The notes beneath the pieces are model-generated. The model was not told the DNA's origin, made no database searches, and saw nothing but the letters and a program-made list of their open reading frames with translations. 64,000 bases of DNA from VRUE01 sp036376915 (GTDB lineage Bacteria > Actinomycetota > Thermoleophilia > Solirubrobacterales > 70-9). Positions 32,168 to 40,966 of the stretch are shown here, piece by piece. Within the stretch, counting starts at the first letter, position 1. The number at the start of each line of letters is the position of its first letter. The position numbers were made by a program, and so were the translations under genes. The stretch spans positions 1-64,000 of the forward strand of contig DASUZK010000030.1 of assembly GCA_036376915.1 (NCBI GenBank), given 5' to 3'.

Positions 32168-33385
32168 CTAGATCGCCTCCACGACGGTCGCGATTCCCAT
32201 GCCGCCGCCGACGCAGAGCGTCGCCAGCCCGTACTTGCCGCCGGTGCGGTGCAGCTCCTCGACCAGCGTGCCGAGGATCATGCCGCCGGTCGCGCCGAGC
32301 GGGTGGCCCATCGCGATCGCGCCGCCGTTGACGTTGACCTTCTCCATGTCGAGGCCCATGTCCTTGACGAAGCGCAGGACGACCGCGGCGAAGGCCTCGT
32401 TGATCTCGATCAGGTCGAGCTGGTCAACCGTGATGCCGGCCTTGGCGAGCGCCTTCTTGGAGGCCGGCGCGGGGCCGGTCAGCATGATCGTCGGGTCGGC
32501 GCCCGAGACCGCGGTGGCGAGAATGCGCGCCTTCGGCTTCAGGCCCAGGTCGGCGCCGGTCTGCTCGTTGCCGATCGCCAGCAGCGAGGCGCCGTCGACT
32601 ATCCCGGAGGAGTTGCCGGGCGTGTGGACGTGGTCGATCTTCTCGACCCAGTGGTACTTCTGCAGCGCCACCGCATCGAAGCCACCCATGTCGCCCATCG
32701 CCTCGAAGGAGGGGTTGAGCTTGGCCAGCGTTTCCACCGTCGTGCCGGGGCGGATGAACTCGTCCTGCTCGAGGACCGCGTTTTCGTTCAGGTCCTTGAC
32801 CGGGATCACGGCGCTGTCGAAGCGGCCCTCCTCCCGGGCCGCCGCGGCGCGCTCCTGCGAGCGGGCGGCGTAGGCGTCGACGTCTTCGCGGCTGAAGCCC
32901 TCGACCGTGGCGATCAGGTCGGCGCTGATGCCCTGGGGGACGAACGAGGTGTCGTAGTTGGTCTCGGGGTCCATCGCCCAGGGACCGCCGTCGGAGCCCA
33001 TCGGCACCCGCGACATCGACTCGACGCCACCGGCGAAGACCAGATCCTCCCAGCCGGAGGCGACCTTCTGCGCGGCGATGTTGACCGCCTCCAGGCCGGA
33101 GGCGCAGAAGCGGTTGAGCTGGACGCCGGCGACCGTGTCGGGCAAGCCCGCCTTGATCGCCGCCGTCTTGGCGATGTCGGCGCCCTGGTCGCCGACCGGC
33201 GAGACGCAGCCGAGGACGACGTCGTCGACCCGGTTGGGATCGAGCTTCTCGTTGCGCACGAGCATCTCGTGCATCAGGCCGACGACGAGGTCGACCGGCT
33301 TGGTGCTGTGCAGGGACCCGTTGACCTTGCCCTTGCCTCGCGGTGTGCGTATCGCGTCGAAGACCAACGCGTCGGTGGCTGCCAT
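32168..33385 (-). CDS. fadA: Acetyl-CoA acyltransferase (thiolase)
   Basis: Last step of beta-oxidation. The 405-residue thiolase has the nucleophile in 'NRFCASGLEAVN', 'GGVESMSRVPMG', 'NGGAIAMGHPLGATG' (His) and 'LCVGGGMG' (second Cys). The ATG at 33385 is preceded by GAGGAG at 6 nt. It is the first gene of the fad operon and is divergent from a TetR gene, with a 95-nt spacer. Confidence 0.94.
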   Translation of the reverse strand: MAATDALVFDAIRTPRGKGKVNGSLHSTKPVDLVVGLMHEMLVRNEKLDPNRVDDVVLGCVSPVGDQGADIAKTAAIKAGLPDTVAGVQLNRFCASGLEAVNIAAQKVASGWEDLVFAGGVESMSRVPMGSDGGPWAMDPETNYDTSFVPQGISADLIATVEGFSREDVDAYAARSQERAAAAREEGRFDSAVIPVKDLNENAVLEQDEFIRPGTTVETLAKLNPSFEAMGDMGGFDAVALQKYHWVEKIDHVHTPGNSSGIVDGASLLAIGNEQTGADLGLKPKARILATAVSGADPTIMLTGPAPASKKALAKAGITVDQLDLIEINEAFAAVVLRFVKDMGLDMEKVNVNGGAIAMGHPLGATGGMILGTLVEELHRTGGKYGLATLCVGGGMGIATVVEAI

Positions 33386-33442
33386 CTCAAGCTCCTCTTG
33401 GTTCGAAGTCTGTTCGGTTCGGCTGCGGCATGGCAGCATACA

Positions 33443-33454
33443 TTCAGTCGTGAA
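33443..33454. promoter_or_regulatory. Possible TetR operator in the fad/tetR spacer
   Basis: A short palindrome TTCA-GTCG-TGAA sits in the middle of the 95-nt spacer between fadA and the tetR gene. It is a plausible core for a TetR-type operator controlling both genes, but a 12-bp site this small can occur by chance. Confidence 0.3.
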
Positions 33455-33480
33455 CGCAAACTTTACTAGGATTGCCTCCC

Positions 33481-34116
33481 GTGCCGACCGCTGAGACTCC
33501 CGCCCGCCGCAGCCAGGCCGAGCGCAGCTCCGCCACCCGCGAAGCGCTGCTCGACGCCACGATCGAGTGCCTGGTCGAGAACGGTTACGCGAGCCTGACG
33601 ACGACCAAGGTCGCCGAGCGCGCCGGGCTCTCCCGCGGTGCCCACCTGCATCACTTCCAGACCCGCCAGGCCCTGGTTGCCGCGGCGATCGAGCGCCTCG
33701 CACGCCGGCGCTCGGCCGAGCAGCTCGCCGCCGCCGACGCCCTCCCCACCGGCCGCGAGCGCGTCGCCGCCGGCCTCGACTTCATCTGGTCCAACTACGC
33801 CAGCCCGCTCTACCAGGCGGCGCTCGACCTCTGGACCGACGCCCGCACAGACGACGAGCTGCGCAAGGCCCTGGTGAGCGTCGAACGCGAGCTCGACCGC
33901 CAGACCCTGGAGCTGGCCCGCCGCCTCTTCCCCGACCAGGCCGAGCGCCCCGACTTCGAGCGCCTGGTCGAGATGGCGGCGGCAACCGCCCGCGGTCTCG
34001 CCTTGCTCGACACCCTTCACCCCGGCGACGACCGCAACCGCAAGCAATGGGAGTTCTGCCGGGCGAGGCTGGTGGCGCTCTTCGAGCAGGGCGCGGCGGA
34101 TACTGGGGGCCGATGA
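33481..34116 (+). CDS. TetR-family transcriptional regulator
   Basis: A 211-residue regulator with an N-terminal TetR helix-turn-helix ('REALLDATIECLVENGYASL' then 'TTTKVAERAGLSRGAHLHHF') and an all-helical ligand domain. Its divergence from fadA suggests it represses the fad operon and senses acyl-CoA. The stop overlaps the ATG of the DUF2855 gene as ATGA, so the two are coupled. I chose the GTG at 33481; the TTG three codons upstream has AGGA only 1 nt away. Confidence 0.85.
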   Translation: MPTAETPARRSQAERSSATREALLDATIECLVENGYASLTTTKVAERAGLSRGAHLHHFQTRQALVAAAIERLARRRSAEQLAAADALPTGRERVAAGLDFIWSNYASPLYQAALDLWTDARTDDELRKALVSVERELDRQTLELARRLFPDQAERPDFERLVEMAAATARGLALLDTLHPGDDRNRKQWEFCRARLVALFEQGAADTGGR

Positions 34117-35186
34117 CCGACTTCCTCGTCAAGCGCGACGACCTGCGCGTGAGCCGCATCGCCGAGTCCGGGGCTCCCGAGATCGGGCCGGGGCAGGCGC
34201 TGCTGCGGGTCGACACCTTCGGGCTGACGGCAAACAACGTCACCTACGCGGTGATGGGCGAGGCGATGTCCTACTGGGACTTCTTCCCGGCCGAGGAGGG
34301 CTGGGGCCGGGTGCCGATGTGGGGCTTCGCCGAGGTCGAGCGCAGCGAGGCCGATGGGGTCGAGCCGGGAACGCGCCTCTACGGCTATCTCCCCCCTTCC
34401 TCCCACCTCGTCGTCACGCCGGTGGCCGTCGACGATGCCGGGTTCGTCGACGGGTCGCCGCACCGGGCGGCGCTGCCATCGGCCTACCACCGCTACCTGG
34501 CGAGCGGCAGCGACCCGTTCTACCGCGCCGATACCGAGGTCGTGCAGATGCTGCTGCGGCCGCTCTTCTTCACCTCCTTCATGATCGACGACGAGCTCGA
34601 CGACGAGGGGTTGACCGGGCGGGGGCCGATCCTGATCTCCAGTGCCTCGAGCAAGACCGCGATCGGCGTCGCTTTCCTACTGGCCCAACGCGAGGGCGTC
34701 GAGACGGTCGGACTCACCTCGCCCCGCAGCACCGAGTTCGTCGAAGGCCTCGGGATATACGGGCGCACCGTCTCCTACGAGGAGATCGGCTCGCTGGAGA
34801 AAGGCTCGGCCACCTACGTCGACGTTACGGGCAACGGCGGCCTCCGGGCGGTGATCCACAATCACTACGGTGACGACCTGATCCGCAGCATGGCGGTGGG
34901 CGTCACCCACTGGGAGGACTTCGGCTCGGGCGGCGGCGAGCTGCCGGGGCCGTCCCCCACCCTCTTCTTCGCCCCGGACCGCATCGTCAAGCGCGGCGAG
35001 GACTGGGGCCGCGCCGGCCTCGAACAGCGTGCAGCTGACGCATGGAACCCCTTCTGCGACTGGATCGGCGGCTGGCTCGGGACGATCCCCGGCCAGGGCT
35101 TCGGGGGGCTCCAGGGCGCCTGGGCCGAGGTGATCGAGGGCCGCATCGACCCGAAGGCCGCCCACGTGATCTCGCTCGGCGACTGA
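34113..35186 (+). CDS. DUF2855-family protein
   Basis: A 357-residue protein of the DUF2855 family, which looks like a divergent medium-chain dehydrogenase: a GroES-like N-terminal half ('GQALLRVDTFGLTANNVTYA') and a Rossmann-like second half ('ILISSASSKTAIGVAFLLAQ', 'TVGLTSPRSTEFVEGLGIYG'). No zinc ligands are evident. The function is unknown. It is co-translated with the TetR regulator, so it may be part of the fatty acid regulon or act on acyl derivatives. Confidence 0.8.
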   Translation: MTDFLVKRDDLRVSRIAESGAPEIGPGQALLRVDTFGLTANNVTYAVMGEAMSYWDFFPAEEGWGRVPMWGFAEVERSEADGVEPGTRLYGYLPPSSHLVVTPVAVDDAGFVDGSPHRAALPSAYHRYLASGSDPFYRADTEVVQMLLRPLFFTSFMIDDELDDEGLTGRGPILISSASSKTAIGVAFLLAQREGVETVGLTSPRSTEFVEGLGIYGRTVSYEEIGSLEKGSATYVDVTGNGGLRAVIHNHYGDDLIRSMAVGVTHWEDFGSGGGELPGPSPTLFFAPDRIVKRGEDWGRAGLEQRAADAWNPFCDWIGGWLGTIPGQGFGGLQGAWAEVIEGRIDPKAAHVISLGD

Positions 35187-35227
35187 CGCACGCCAGAGGA
35201 CAGCCTCGCCGGACCAGGCCCAGTAGG

Positions 35228-36484
35228 GTGCGAAGGATCACTCGATCGATCAGCACTCGTCCGAGCGTTCGGGGCATCGTCGTCTCCGCCTTCGCCTACC
35301 TGGCACTCGCCCTGGCTGCTCCGGCCCAGGGCCACGCCCAGCCATCCCCGCACGACAGCCGCGCCGATGCCGGCGGCGCGAGAACGTCGATCGTCGGAGG
35401 CAGCAGCACGTCGATCGAGTCCTATCCGTGGCTTGCCTACGTCCAGCACCAGGGCCCCGTCGAGACCTTCAGCTGCACGGGAACGGTCGTCGCCCCTCGC
35501 CTGGTCCTGACCGCGGCGCATTGCGTGCTGACCGGCACTGGAAGGGTCGCGGAGGCGGCGAACTTCACGGTGCTGACCGGCGTGGCGGACCTCAGAGGAG
35601 CCACCCAGCAGAACGCCTCGGGCGTCTCGCAGGCCCTCGTCTTCCCCGGCTACCAGCCCTCGCGGCTCCTCAACGACGCCGCGCTCCTCGTCCTCGCCGC
35701 GCCCGTCTCGGCCCCGGCGCTGCCACTTGCGACAGCGGCCGACGCGAGCCTGCTCTCGGCGGGTGTGCCAGTGGCGGTCGCCGGTTGGGGCCTGACCGAT
35801 GTGGACCCCCCGCGGTCGCCGGCCGTCCTTCGCGAAGCCCAGTCGGTCATTCGAAGCCCAGGCTACTGCCAGCGCAGGTTTCGGCAGGTCATCTCCTACT
35901 CGACCGCCAGCCAGATCTGCATCCAGTCCCGGGCCGACTCGGCCGCCAGCGTCTGCAACGGTGACAGCGGCGGCCCCGGCATCGCGCGGCGGGCCGACGG
36001 GACCCCTGTCCTGATCGGCGTCATCAGCCTCAAGGGCTCGATCGACTGCGACCCCCTCAGCCCGCAGGTCCTCACGCGGGCAGACGTCGTCTCCTCATGG
36101 ACCGGCGCCTGGATCGCCGCCGTCGAAAGCGGCGCGCCCGCACCCGAAGTGGTGGTACCGAAAGTCGTGCTCCCACGGGTGACCCGCCGAGACGCCGAAT
36201 TCATCGCCTGGCTCGGCCTCGAAGCCGACTTCGGCAAGCGGTTCACGCAGGGCCGGCTGCACAGGATCGGCTGCGCCCAGATCAACCGCGAGAAGGTCAA
36301 ATGCGCGGTGCTCTGGCTGCGGGGCGCCGACCTCTACCGCGGGGCGATCACGATCTACGCGGCGCTCCCTCGCGAAGGCTTCGTCTACAACTACCGCTAC
36401 ACGATCCGCCGCTTCAACGCCAACTGCTGGCTCAGGTATCTCCACCCGATCCAGGCCTGCAACCCCAAGCTCTTCAAACGGTGA
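35228..36484 (+). CDS. Secreted trypsin-like serine protease
   Basis: A 418-residue protein with a signal peptide (hydrophobic 'VVSAFAYLALALAAPAQGHA'), an 'IVGG' activation site preceded by a short pro-region, and the S1 triad: His in 'LTAAHC', Asp in 'LLNDAALLVL', Ser in 'GDSGGP'. Paired cysteines fit a disulfide-bonded chymotrypsin fold. The C-terminal 110 residues after 'PEVVVPKVVLP' form an extra domain with four cysteines that I do not recognise; it may bind a surface. The start is the GTG at 35228; upstream in-frame sequence overlaps the DUF2855 gene. It converges on the monooxygenase gene with an 11-nt overlap of the 3' ends. Confidence 0.87.
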   Translation: MRRITRSISTRPSVRGIVVSAFAYLALALAAPAQGHAQPSPHDSRADAGGARTSIVGGSSTSIESYPWLAYVQHQGPVETFSCTGTVVAPRLVLTAAHCVLTGTGRVAEAANFTVLTGVADLRGATQQNASGVSQALVFPGYQPSRLLNDAALLVLAAPVSAPALPLATAADASLLSAGVPVAVAGWGLTDVDPPRSPAVLREAQSVIRSPGYCQRRFRQVISYSTASQICIQSRADSAASVCNGDSGGPGIARRADGTPVLIGVISLKGSIDCDPLSPQVLTRADVVSSWTGAWIAAVESGAPAPEVVVPKVVLPRVTRRDAEFIAWLGLEADFGKRFTQGRLHRIGCAQINREKVKCAVLWLRGADLYRGAITIYAALPREGFVYNYRYTIRRFNANCWLRYLHPIQACNPKLFKR

Positions 36485-37976
36485 GGGCAGCCTCGGAGCC
36501 GACCCGCGTGAAGCGGTAGTCGTCGAGGTCGAAGCGGGCGCTGCGCCAGGCGACCTCGAGCGTCGGCGAGGCGCGGAAGGGGGCGTCGCCGTGCTCGTCG
36601 AAGTAGTAGCTGTTCGCCGTCGCGCAGGTGCCCGAGAAGAACACCTGGCGGTCGCGGCGGCGGAGCATCTTCTCGAAGTAGCGCCGGTTGGCCTCGGGGC
36701 GGATCTCGACCGCCGTCGAGCCGGAGCTGCGGGCGCGGCGCAGGCAGCGGACGATGTGACGCGCCTGATTCTCGATCAGGGTGAAGTAGCTGGCGCCGTT
36801 GAAGCCGTAGGGGCCGAGGATCATGAACATGTTCGGGAAGCCGGGCACACTGACGCCCTCGTAGGCTTGCGACCGGTTCTCTTCCCACCACTCTCCAAGC
36901 TCGACGCCGTCGTTGCCGTGCACCGGATAAGGAGGCATGTTGCCTTTCTCGAAAACCTGGAATCCGGTCGCCAGGATCAGCACGTCGACCTCATGCTCCG
37001 CGCCGGCGGTGCGCACCCCTGCGGGCACGATCTCCTCGATCGGGCTCGTCTCTAGGTGGACGTTGGGACGGTTGAAGGCCGGCAGGTACTCGTTCGAAAA
37101 ACTGGGGCGCTTGCAGCCGAGCCCGTAGCGGGGCGTCAACTTCTCCCGCACGGCCGGGTCGCGCACCGCCCGCAGGTGCCGGAGCCCGGCGCGTTCCCCC
37201 GCTTTGGCGACGGGCAGCACGCCGTGGAAGTGGGCCGGCAGAGGGAAGTTGAGCTCGACGTAGAGCTGACTCAGGGCCCGCGCCGCGGCCTGTGCGCCGG
37301 GGACCCGGCCGAGCAGCTGGCGCAGGCCCGGGCCGATCCGTGCGTCGGGCTTGGGCAGGCACCAGATCGGAGTTCGCTGCAGCACGGTCAGCTGCTCGAC
37401 TTCGGGTGCGATCGAGGGAATGACCTGGACGGCCGAGGCGCCGGTGCCGATGATCGCCACCCTGCGACCGCGCAGATCCTCGTCGTGGTCCCAGCGGGAG
37501 GTGTGCATCACCGTGCCGGCGAAGGAGTCGAGCCCCGAGATGTCGGGCGGCTTGGGCTTGGTGAAGACGCCGGTTGCGCCGACCATGAACCGCGCTGTGA
37601 GGGTTTCACCGTCGCCGATCGGCAGGTGCCAGAAGTGGTTCTCCTCGTCGAACTCCGCGCCGGTGACCGTCGTGTTCAACCGGATCCGCGAGCGCAACCC
37701 GTAGGCGTCGACACAGTGCTCGGCATAGGCCTTCAACTCCTCGCCCGGCGCGTACACCCGCGACCAGTCCGAGCGCTGCTCGAAGGAGAACTGGTAGCTG
37801 AAGGAGGGGATGTCGACGCCGATGCCGGGGTAGGTGTTCCAGTGCCAGGCACCGCCGACGCCGTCCCCTGCCTCGAGCATCACCCAGTCCCGGATTCCGG
37901 CCTCGTCGAGCTTGATCGCCGTGCCGATGCCGGAGAACCCGGCGCCTATCACCGCCACCTCGTGATCGGGCTGCAT
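36474..37976 (-). CDS. Baeyer-Villiger-type flavin monooxygenase
   Basis: A 500-residue FAD/NADPH monooxygenase. It has 'VAVIGAGFSGIGTAIKL' (FAD), the Baeyer-Villiger fingerprint 'FAGTVMHTSRW' (FxGxxxHxxxW), 'VAIIGTGASAVQVIP' (NADPH) and 'LILATGFQVF'. It should insert oxygen next to a ketone or oxidise a heteroatom. The substrate is unknown. I start at the ATG at 37976 because it puts the FAD motif at residues 7-14; the longer frame to 38327 overlaps the glutamate decarboxylase gene. Confidence 0.88.
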   Translation of the reverse strand: MQPDHEVAVIGAGFSGIGTAIKLDEAGIRDWVMLEAGDGVGGAWHWNTYPGIGVDIPSFSYQFSFEQRSDWSRVYAPGEELKAYAEHCVDAYGLRSRIRLNTTVTGAEFDEENHFWHLPIGDGETLTARFMVGATGVFTKPKPPDISGLDSFAGTVMHTSRWDHDEDLRGRRVAIIGTGASAVQVIPSIAPEVEQLTVLQRTPIWCLPKPDARIGPGLRQLLGRVPGAQAAARALSQLYVELNFPLPAHFHGVLPVAKAGERAGLRHLRAVRDPAVREKLTPRYGLGCKRPSFSNEYLPAFNRPNVHLETSPIEEIVPAGVRTAGAEHEVDVLILATGFQVFEKGNMPPYPVHGNDGVELGEWWEENRSQAYEGVSVPGFPNMFMILGPYGFNGASYFTLIENQARHIVRCLRRARSSGSTAVEIRPEANRRYFEKMLRRRDRQVFFSGTCATANSYYFDEHGDAPFRASPTLEVAWRSARFDLDDYRFTRVGSEAALTV

Positions 37977-38078
37977 GCCGGTCAGGATAAAACCATCGGC
38001 TCGCGCCAGCCCGGCGGCATGCGAAAACCGGCCTGGGCTAGGCTCGACCGAAACCACCGACCAGATCGAAGGCCCGAG

Positions 38079-39455
38079 ATGGAAAAGCACCTCACCCCCG
38101 AGCAGGAGGCGATGCTCTACGGCAACCGCTTCCTCACCGAAGACGCTCCCGACGGTCCCTTCCCGGAGGGCGGCATGTCTGCCCTCGACGCGATGCGCCT
38201 GGTCGGCGAGGAACTGGCGCTGGAGGGCGACCCGCAGCGCAACCTGGCGACCTTCGTCACGACCTGGATGGAGCCCGAGGCCCAGCGGGTCATCAACGAC
38301 AACCTCTACCGCAACTTCATCGACCACGCCGAGTACCCGATCTCAGCGGAGATCGAGCAGCGCTGCATCCGCATGCTGGCCGACCTCTACCACGCCCCCG
38401 GCGAGACGACCGGGGCCCGCACCCAGGGCTCCTCGGAGGCGATCATGCTCGGCGCGCTCTCGCTGAAGTGGAAGTGGAAGGAGCGCCGCGAAGCCGATTC
38501 GAAGCCGGTCGACAAGCCGAACCTGATCTTCGGCGGGGACGTGCACGTTGTCTGGGAGAAGTTCTGCCGCTACTTCGACGTCGAGCCGCGGATCGTGCCG
38601 CTGCGGGACGGCAAGTACACGATCGGCCCCGAAGACGTGGGGCCGCACGTCGACGAGAACACGATCGGCGTCGCCGCCGTGCTCGGCACCACCTTCACCG
38701 GCCACATGGACGACATCATCGGGATCAACAAGCTCCTGGTCGACCTCAAGGGAGACAAAGGCCTCGACGTGCCGCTCCACGTCGACGCCGCCAGCGGCGG
38801 CTTCACCTGGCCCTTTCTCTACCCGGACTCCGAGTGGGACTTCCGGCTCGAGCAGGTGCGCTCGATCAACGTCTCCGGGCACAAGTTCGGGCTGGTCTAC
38901 CCCGGCATCGGCTGGCTCGTCTTCCGCGAGAAGAGCGACCTGGCGGAGGACCTCGTCTTCTACGAGAACTACCTGGGGAAGACCGACGCGACCTTCACCC
39001 TCAACTTCTCCACCGGCGCCTCGATGGTGCTCGCCCAGTACTACAACTTCGTCCGCTACGGGCGCGCGGGCTACGCCTACATCATGAAGGCGATGCAGGA
39101 GAACGCCCGCGCTCTCGCCGACAAGCTCAAGGCCGAGGGCGACTTCGAACTGATCGGCGAGGGCGAGGAGCAACTGCCCCTGGTCGCATTCCGGCTCGCC
39201 GAAGAGAAGGGCTACGACGAGTTCGACGTCTCCTGGCAGCTCTCCGCCGAGCGCGGCTGGATGGTCCCCGCCTACACCCTGCCGCCCAACGCCGAAGACG
39301 TGAAAGTGCTGCGGGCGCTGGTCAAGCAGACGCTCGGCCGCGAGCAGGTCGACCGCCTCGCCGAGGACATCGCGACGGCCTGCGCGACCCTGGAGAAGAA
39401 GGGCGGCGCCCACCCCGCCGAGCGCAAGCAGGTGAAGACCGGCACCGGCTACTGA
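38079..39455 (+). CDS. gadB: Glutamate decarboxylase
   Basis: PLP enzyme converting glutamate to GABA and CO2. The 458-residue length matches bacterial GadB (about 466). Visible features are 'GARTQGSSEAIMLGALSLKW', 'VDAASGGFTWPFLYPD' (PLP Asp) and 'NVSGHKFGLVYPGIGW' with the Schiff-base Lys. No glutamate/GABA antiporter is adjacent, so an acid-resistance role is only possible. It converges on the SRPBCC gene with a 7-nt overlap of the ends. Confidence 0.94.
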   Translation: MEKHLTPEQEAMLYGNRFLTEDAPDGPFPEGGMSALDAMRLVGEELALEGDPQRNLATFVTTWMEPEAQRVINDNLYRNFIDHAEYPISAEIEQRCIRMLADLYHAPGETTGARTQGSSEAIMLGALSLKWKWKERREADSKPVDKPNLIFGGDVHVVWEKFCRYFDVEPRIVPLRDGKYTIGPEDVGPHVDENTIGVAAVLGTTFTGHMDDIIGINKLLVDLKGDKGLDVPLHVDAASGGFTWPFLYPDSEWDFRLEQVRSINVSGHKFGLVYPGIGWLVFREKSDLAEDLVFYENYLGKTDATFTLNFSTGASMVLAQYYNFVRYGRAGYAYIMKAMQENARALADKLKAEGDFELIGEGEEQLPLVAFRLAEEKGYDEFDVSWQLSAERGWMVPAYTLPPNAEDVKVLRALVKQTLGREQVDRLAEDIATACATLEKKGGAHPAERKQVKTGTGY

Positions 39456-39934
39456 GAGGCCGGCGCCGCCCCGGGCTCAGCCGTCAGCCGCTCGGTGACG
39501 GCGTCGCGGCGAAAGTCGAAGATCCGCTCGAGGTCGCGGCGGACGAAGAGCCGGTGCGCGAGCGCCCCCACCGGTCCCAGCGGGACCGAGTAGCGGATGC
39601 GGTCATGAATTACGGTCGCCTTCTCGCCGTCCGGCTCGAAGAGGTGGGTGTGCTCCCAGGACGAGTACGGGCCCCTGGCCTGGGTGTCGACGAAGCGAGT
39701 CGGTGGTTCCCATGTCTCGATCCGGGTCCGCCAGCGGATCGGCACTCCGTGCAGCCTGATCCGGTAGTCGAGCAGCGTGCCGGGACCGAACTCGATCTTT
39801 CCCGGCGTCAGCAGCTCGAAATGGAGCCAGGGCGGGGTCAGCGGCTCCAGGTTGAGAGCGTCGCCGTAGAAGGCGAAGGCTCGATCGAGCGGAACCTCGA
39901 CCCGCTGGCTGCGCTCGAGCAGGTAGCTGGGCAC
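39449..39934 (-). CDS. SRPBCC-family protein (polyketide cyclase-like)
   Basis: A 161-residue Bet v1-like protein: 'SQRVEVPLDRAFAFYGDALN' N-terminal helix-grip start, 'LEPLTPPWLHFELL', 'YSSWEHTHLFEP' and 'HDRIRYSVPLGPVGALAHRL'. Proteins of this form are often fused to or encoded beside NAD(P)-binding epimerase-like proteins, as here: the divergent gene starts about 43 nt away. The ligand is unknown. Confidence 0.83.
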   Translation of the reverse strand: MPSYLLERSQRVEVPLDRAFAFYGDALNLEPLTPPWLHFELLTPGKIEFGPGTLLDYRIRLHGVPIRWRTRIETWEPPTRFVDTQARGPYSSWEHTHLFEPDGEKATVIHDRIRYSVPLGPVGALAHRLFVRRDLERIFDFRRDAVTERLTAEPGAAPASQ

Positions 39935-39976
39935 GGGCCCAGTTTGGCAGCTGGGCGATGGGGCTACCTTTAGTAG

Positions 39977-40900
39977 ATCGCGGCAACGAGCCTCATCGCC
40001 GGAGCGACTGGTTTCGTCGGCGGCAGGCTGGCCGGGTCGCTCGGGGGCTCAGGGGCCACGGTCCGCTGCCTGGTGCGCGACCGGGCGAAGGCCGGGGCTC
40101 TGGAAGCGGCAGGGCTGGAGATCCACGTCGGGGACGTCACCGATGCCGACAGCCTCGCCGGAGCGGCGAAGGACGCGGAGATCGCCTACTACCTCGTCCA
40201 TGCGATGGCCGGCGGGGGCGAGTTCGCCGAGCGCGAGCGTGCTGGAGCGCTCAACTTCGCCCGGATGGCGAAGCGCGAGGGAGTCGAGCGGGTCGTCTAC
40301 CTCGGCGGGCTCGGCGACGAGAGCACCTCGAAGCACTTGAGCAGCCGCCATGAGACGGCGAGGGTCCTCGCCGCGGAGGGCCCCCCGCTGACCTACTTCC
40401 GGGCCGCGATGGTCGTCGGCGCCGGCAGCGAGTCCTACCGGACCCTGCGCTACCTGGTCAGCCGGCTGCCGGTGATGATCGCGCCGGCCTGGCTGCGAAC
40501 CGAGACCCAGCCGATAGGAATCGACGCGACGATCGAGTACCTGCGTTTGGCACCCGAGGTGCCCGAGTCCACGGGGCGAGAGGTCCAGATCGGCGGGCCC
40601 GACGTGCTCTCCTACTCGGAGATGCTGGATCGGATGGCCGTGGCGATGGGGTTGCGGCCGCGGCGCAAGCTGCCGGCACCCTTCATCACCCCGTGGCTCT
40701 CCGCCCTGTGGCTTGGCCTGGTGACACCGGTCGACGTCAACGTCGCCCGCCCGCTGGTCGAGGGGCTGACCACTGCCACCGTCGTCACCGACCCGACGGG
40801 GGCGGAGCCGTTCGGGGTCGTGCCGGAGTCATTCGACGAGGCTCTGCGGCGGGCGCTGGTGGAGGAAAGCTCGCTTCCACACCGCCCTCCGGGTAGGTAG
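39977..40900 (+). CDS. NAD(P)-binding (NmrA/SDR-like) protein with no standard start codon
   Basis: An atypical short-chain dehydrogenase of the NmrA/YbjT type. The coenzyme motif 'GATGFVGG' begins 8 codons after the stop at 39974. 'CLVRDRAKAGALEAAGLEIH', 'GDVTDADSL', 'VVYLGGLGDE' and 'SSRHETARVLAAEGPPLTYF' follow. No ATG, GTG or TTG exists between that stop and the motif; the first ATG (40073) would remove the Rossmann strand. An ATG at 39958 is in another frame. Either initiation is at a rare codon such as ATC at 39977, or a frameshift has damaged the 5' end. It is divergent from the SRPBCC gene. Confidence 0.7.
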   Translation: MAATSLIAGATGFVGGRLAGSLGGSGATVRCLVRDRAKAGALEAAGLEIHVGDVTDADSLAGAAKDAEIAYYLVHAMAGGGEFAERERAGALNFARMAKREGVERVVYLGGLGDESTSKHLSSRHETARVLAAEGPPLTYFRAAMVVGAGSESYRTLRYLVSRLPVMIAPAWLRTETQPIGIDATIEYLRLAPEVPESTGREVQIGGPDVLSYSEMLDRMAVAMGLRPRRKLPAPFITPWLSALWLGLVTPVDVNVARPLVEGLTTATVVTDPTGAEPFGVVPESFDEALRRALVEESSLPHRPPGR

Positions 40901-40924
40901 CAGCCGGCTCGACCCGGCTTCGTC

Positions 40925-40960
40925 GAAGGATTTTCCGGGCTATGACCCTGGAAATCCTTC
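40925..40960. terminator. Bidirectional terminator hairpin
   Basis: 15-nt arms (40925-40939 and 40946-40960) pair with two mismatches around a 6-nt loop, with runs of T and A in the stem. It sits between the convergent SDR-like and VOC genes and can serve both. Confidence 0.65.
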
Positions 40961-40966
40961 ACTCAC

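Noticed and set aside
28514..33469. 1651-codon open frame on the plus strand
   Set aside because: It is antisense to the fad operon, has His/Asp/Gly-rich low-complexity translation typical of high-GC antisense frames, and the opposite strand encodes three clear enzymes.
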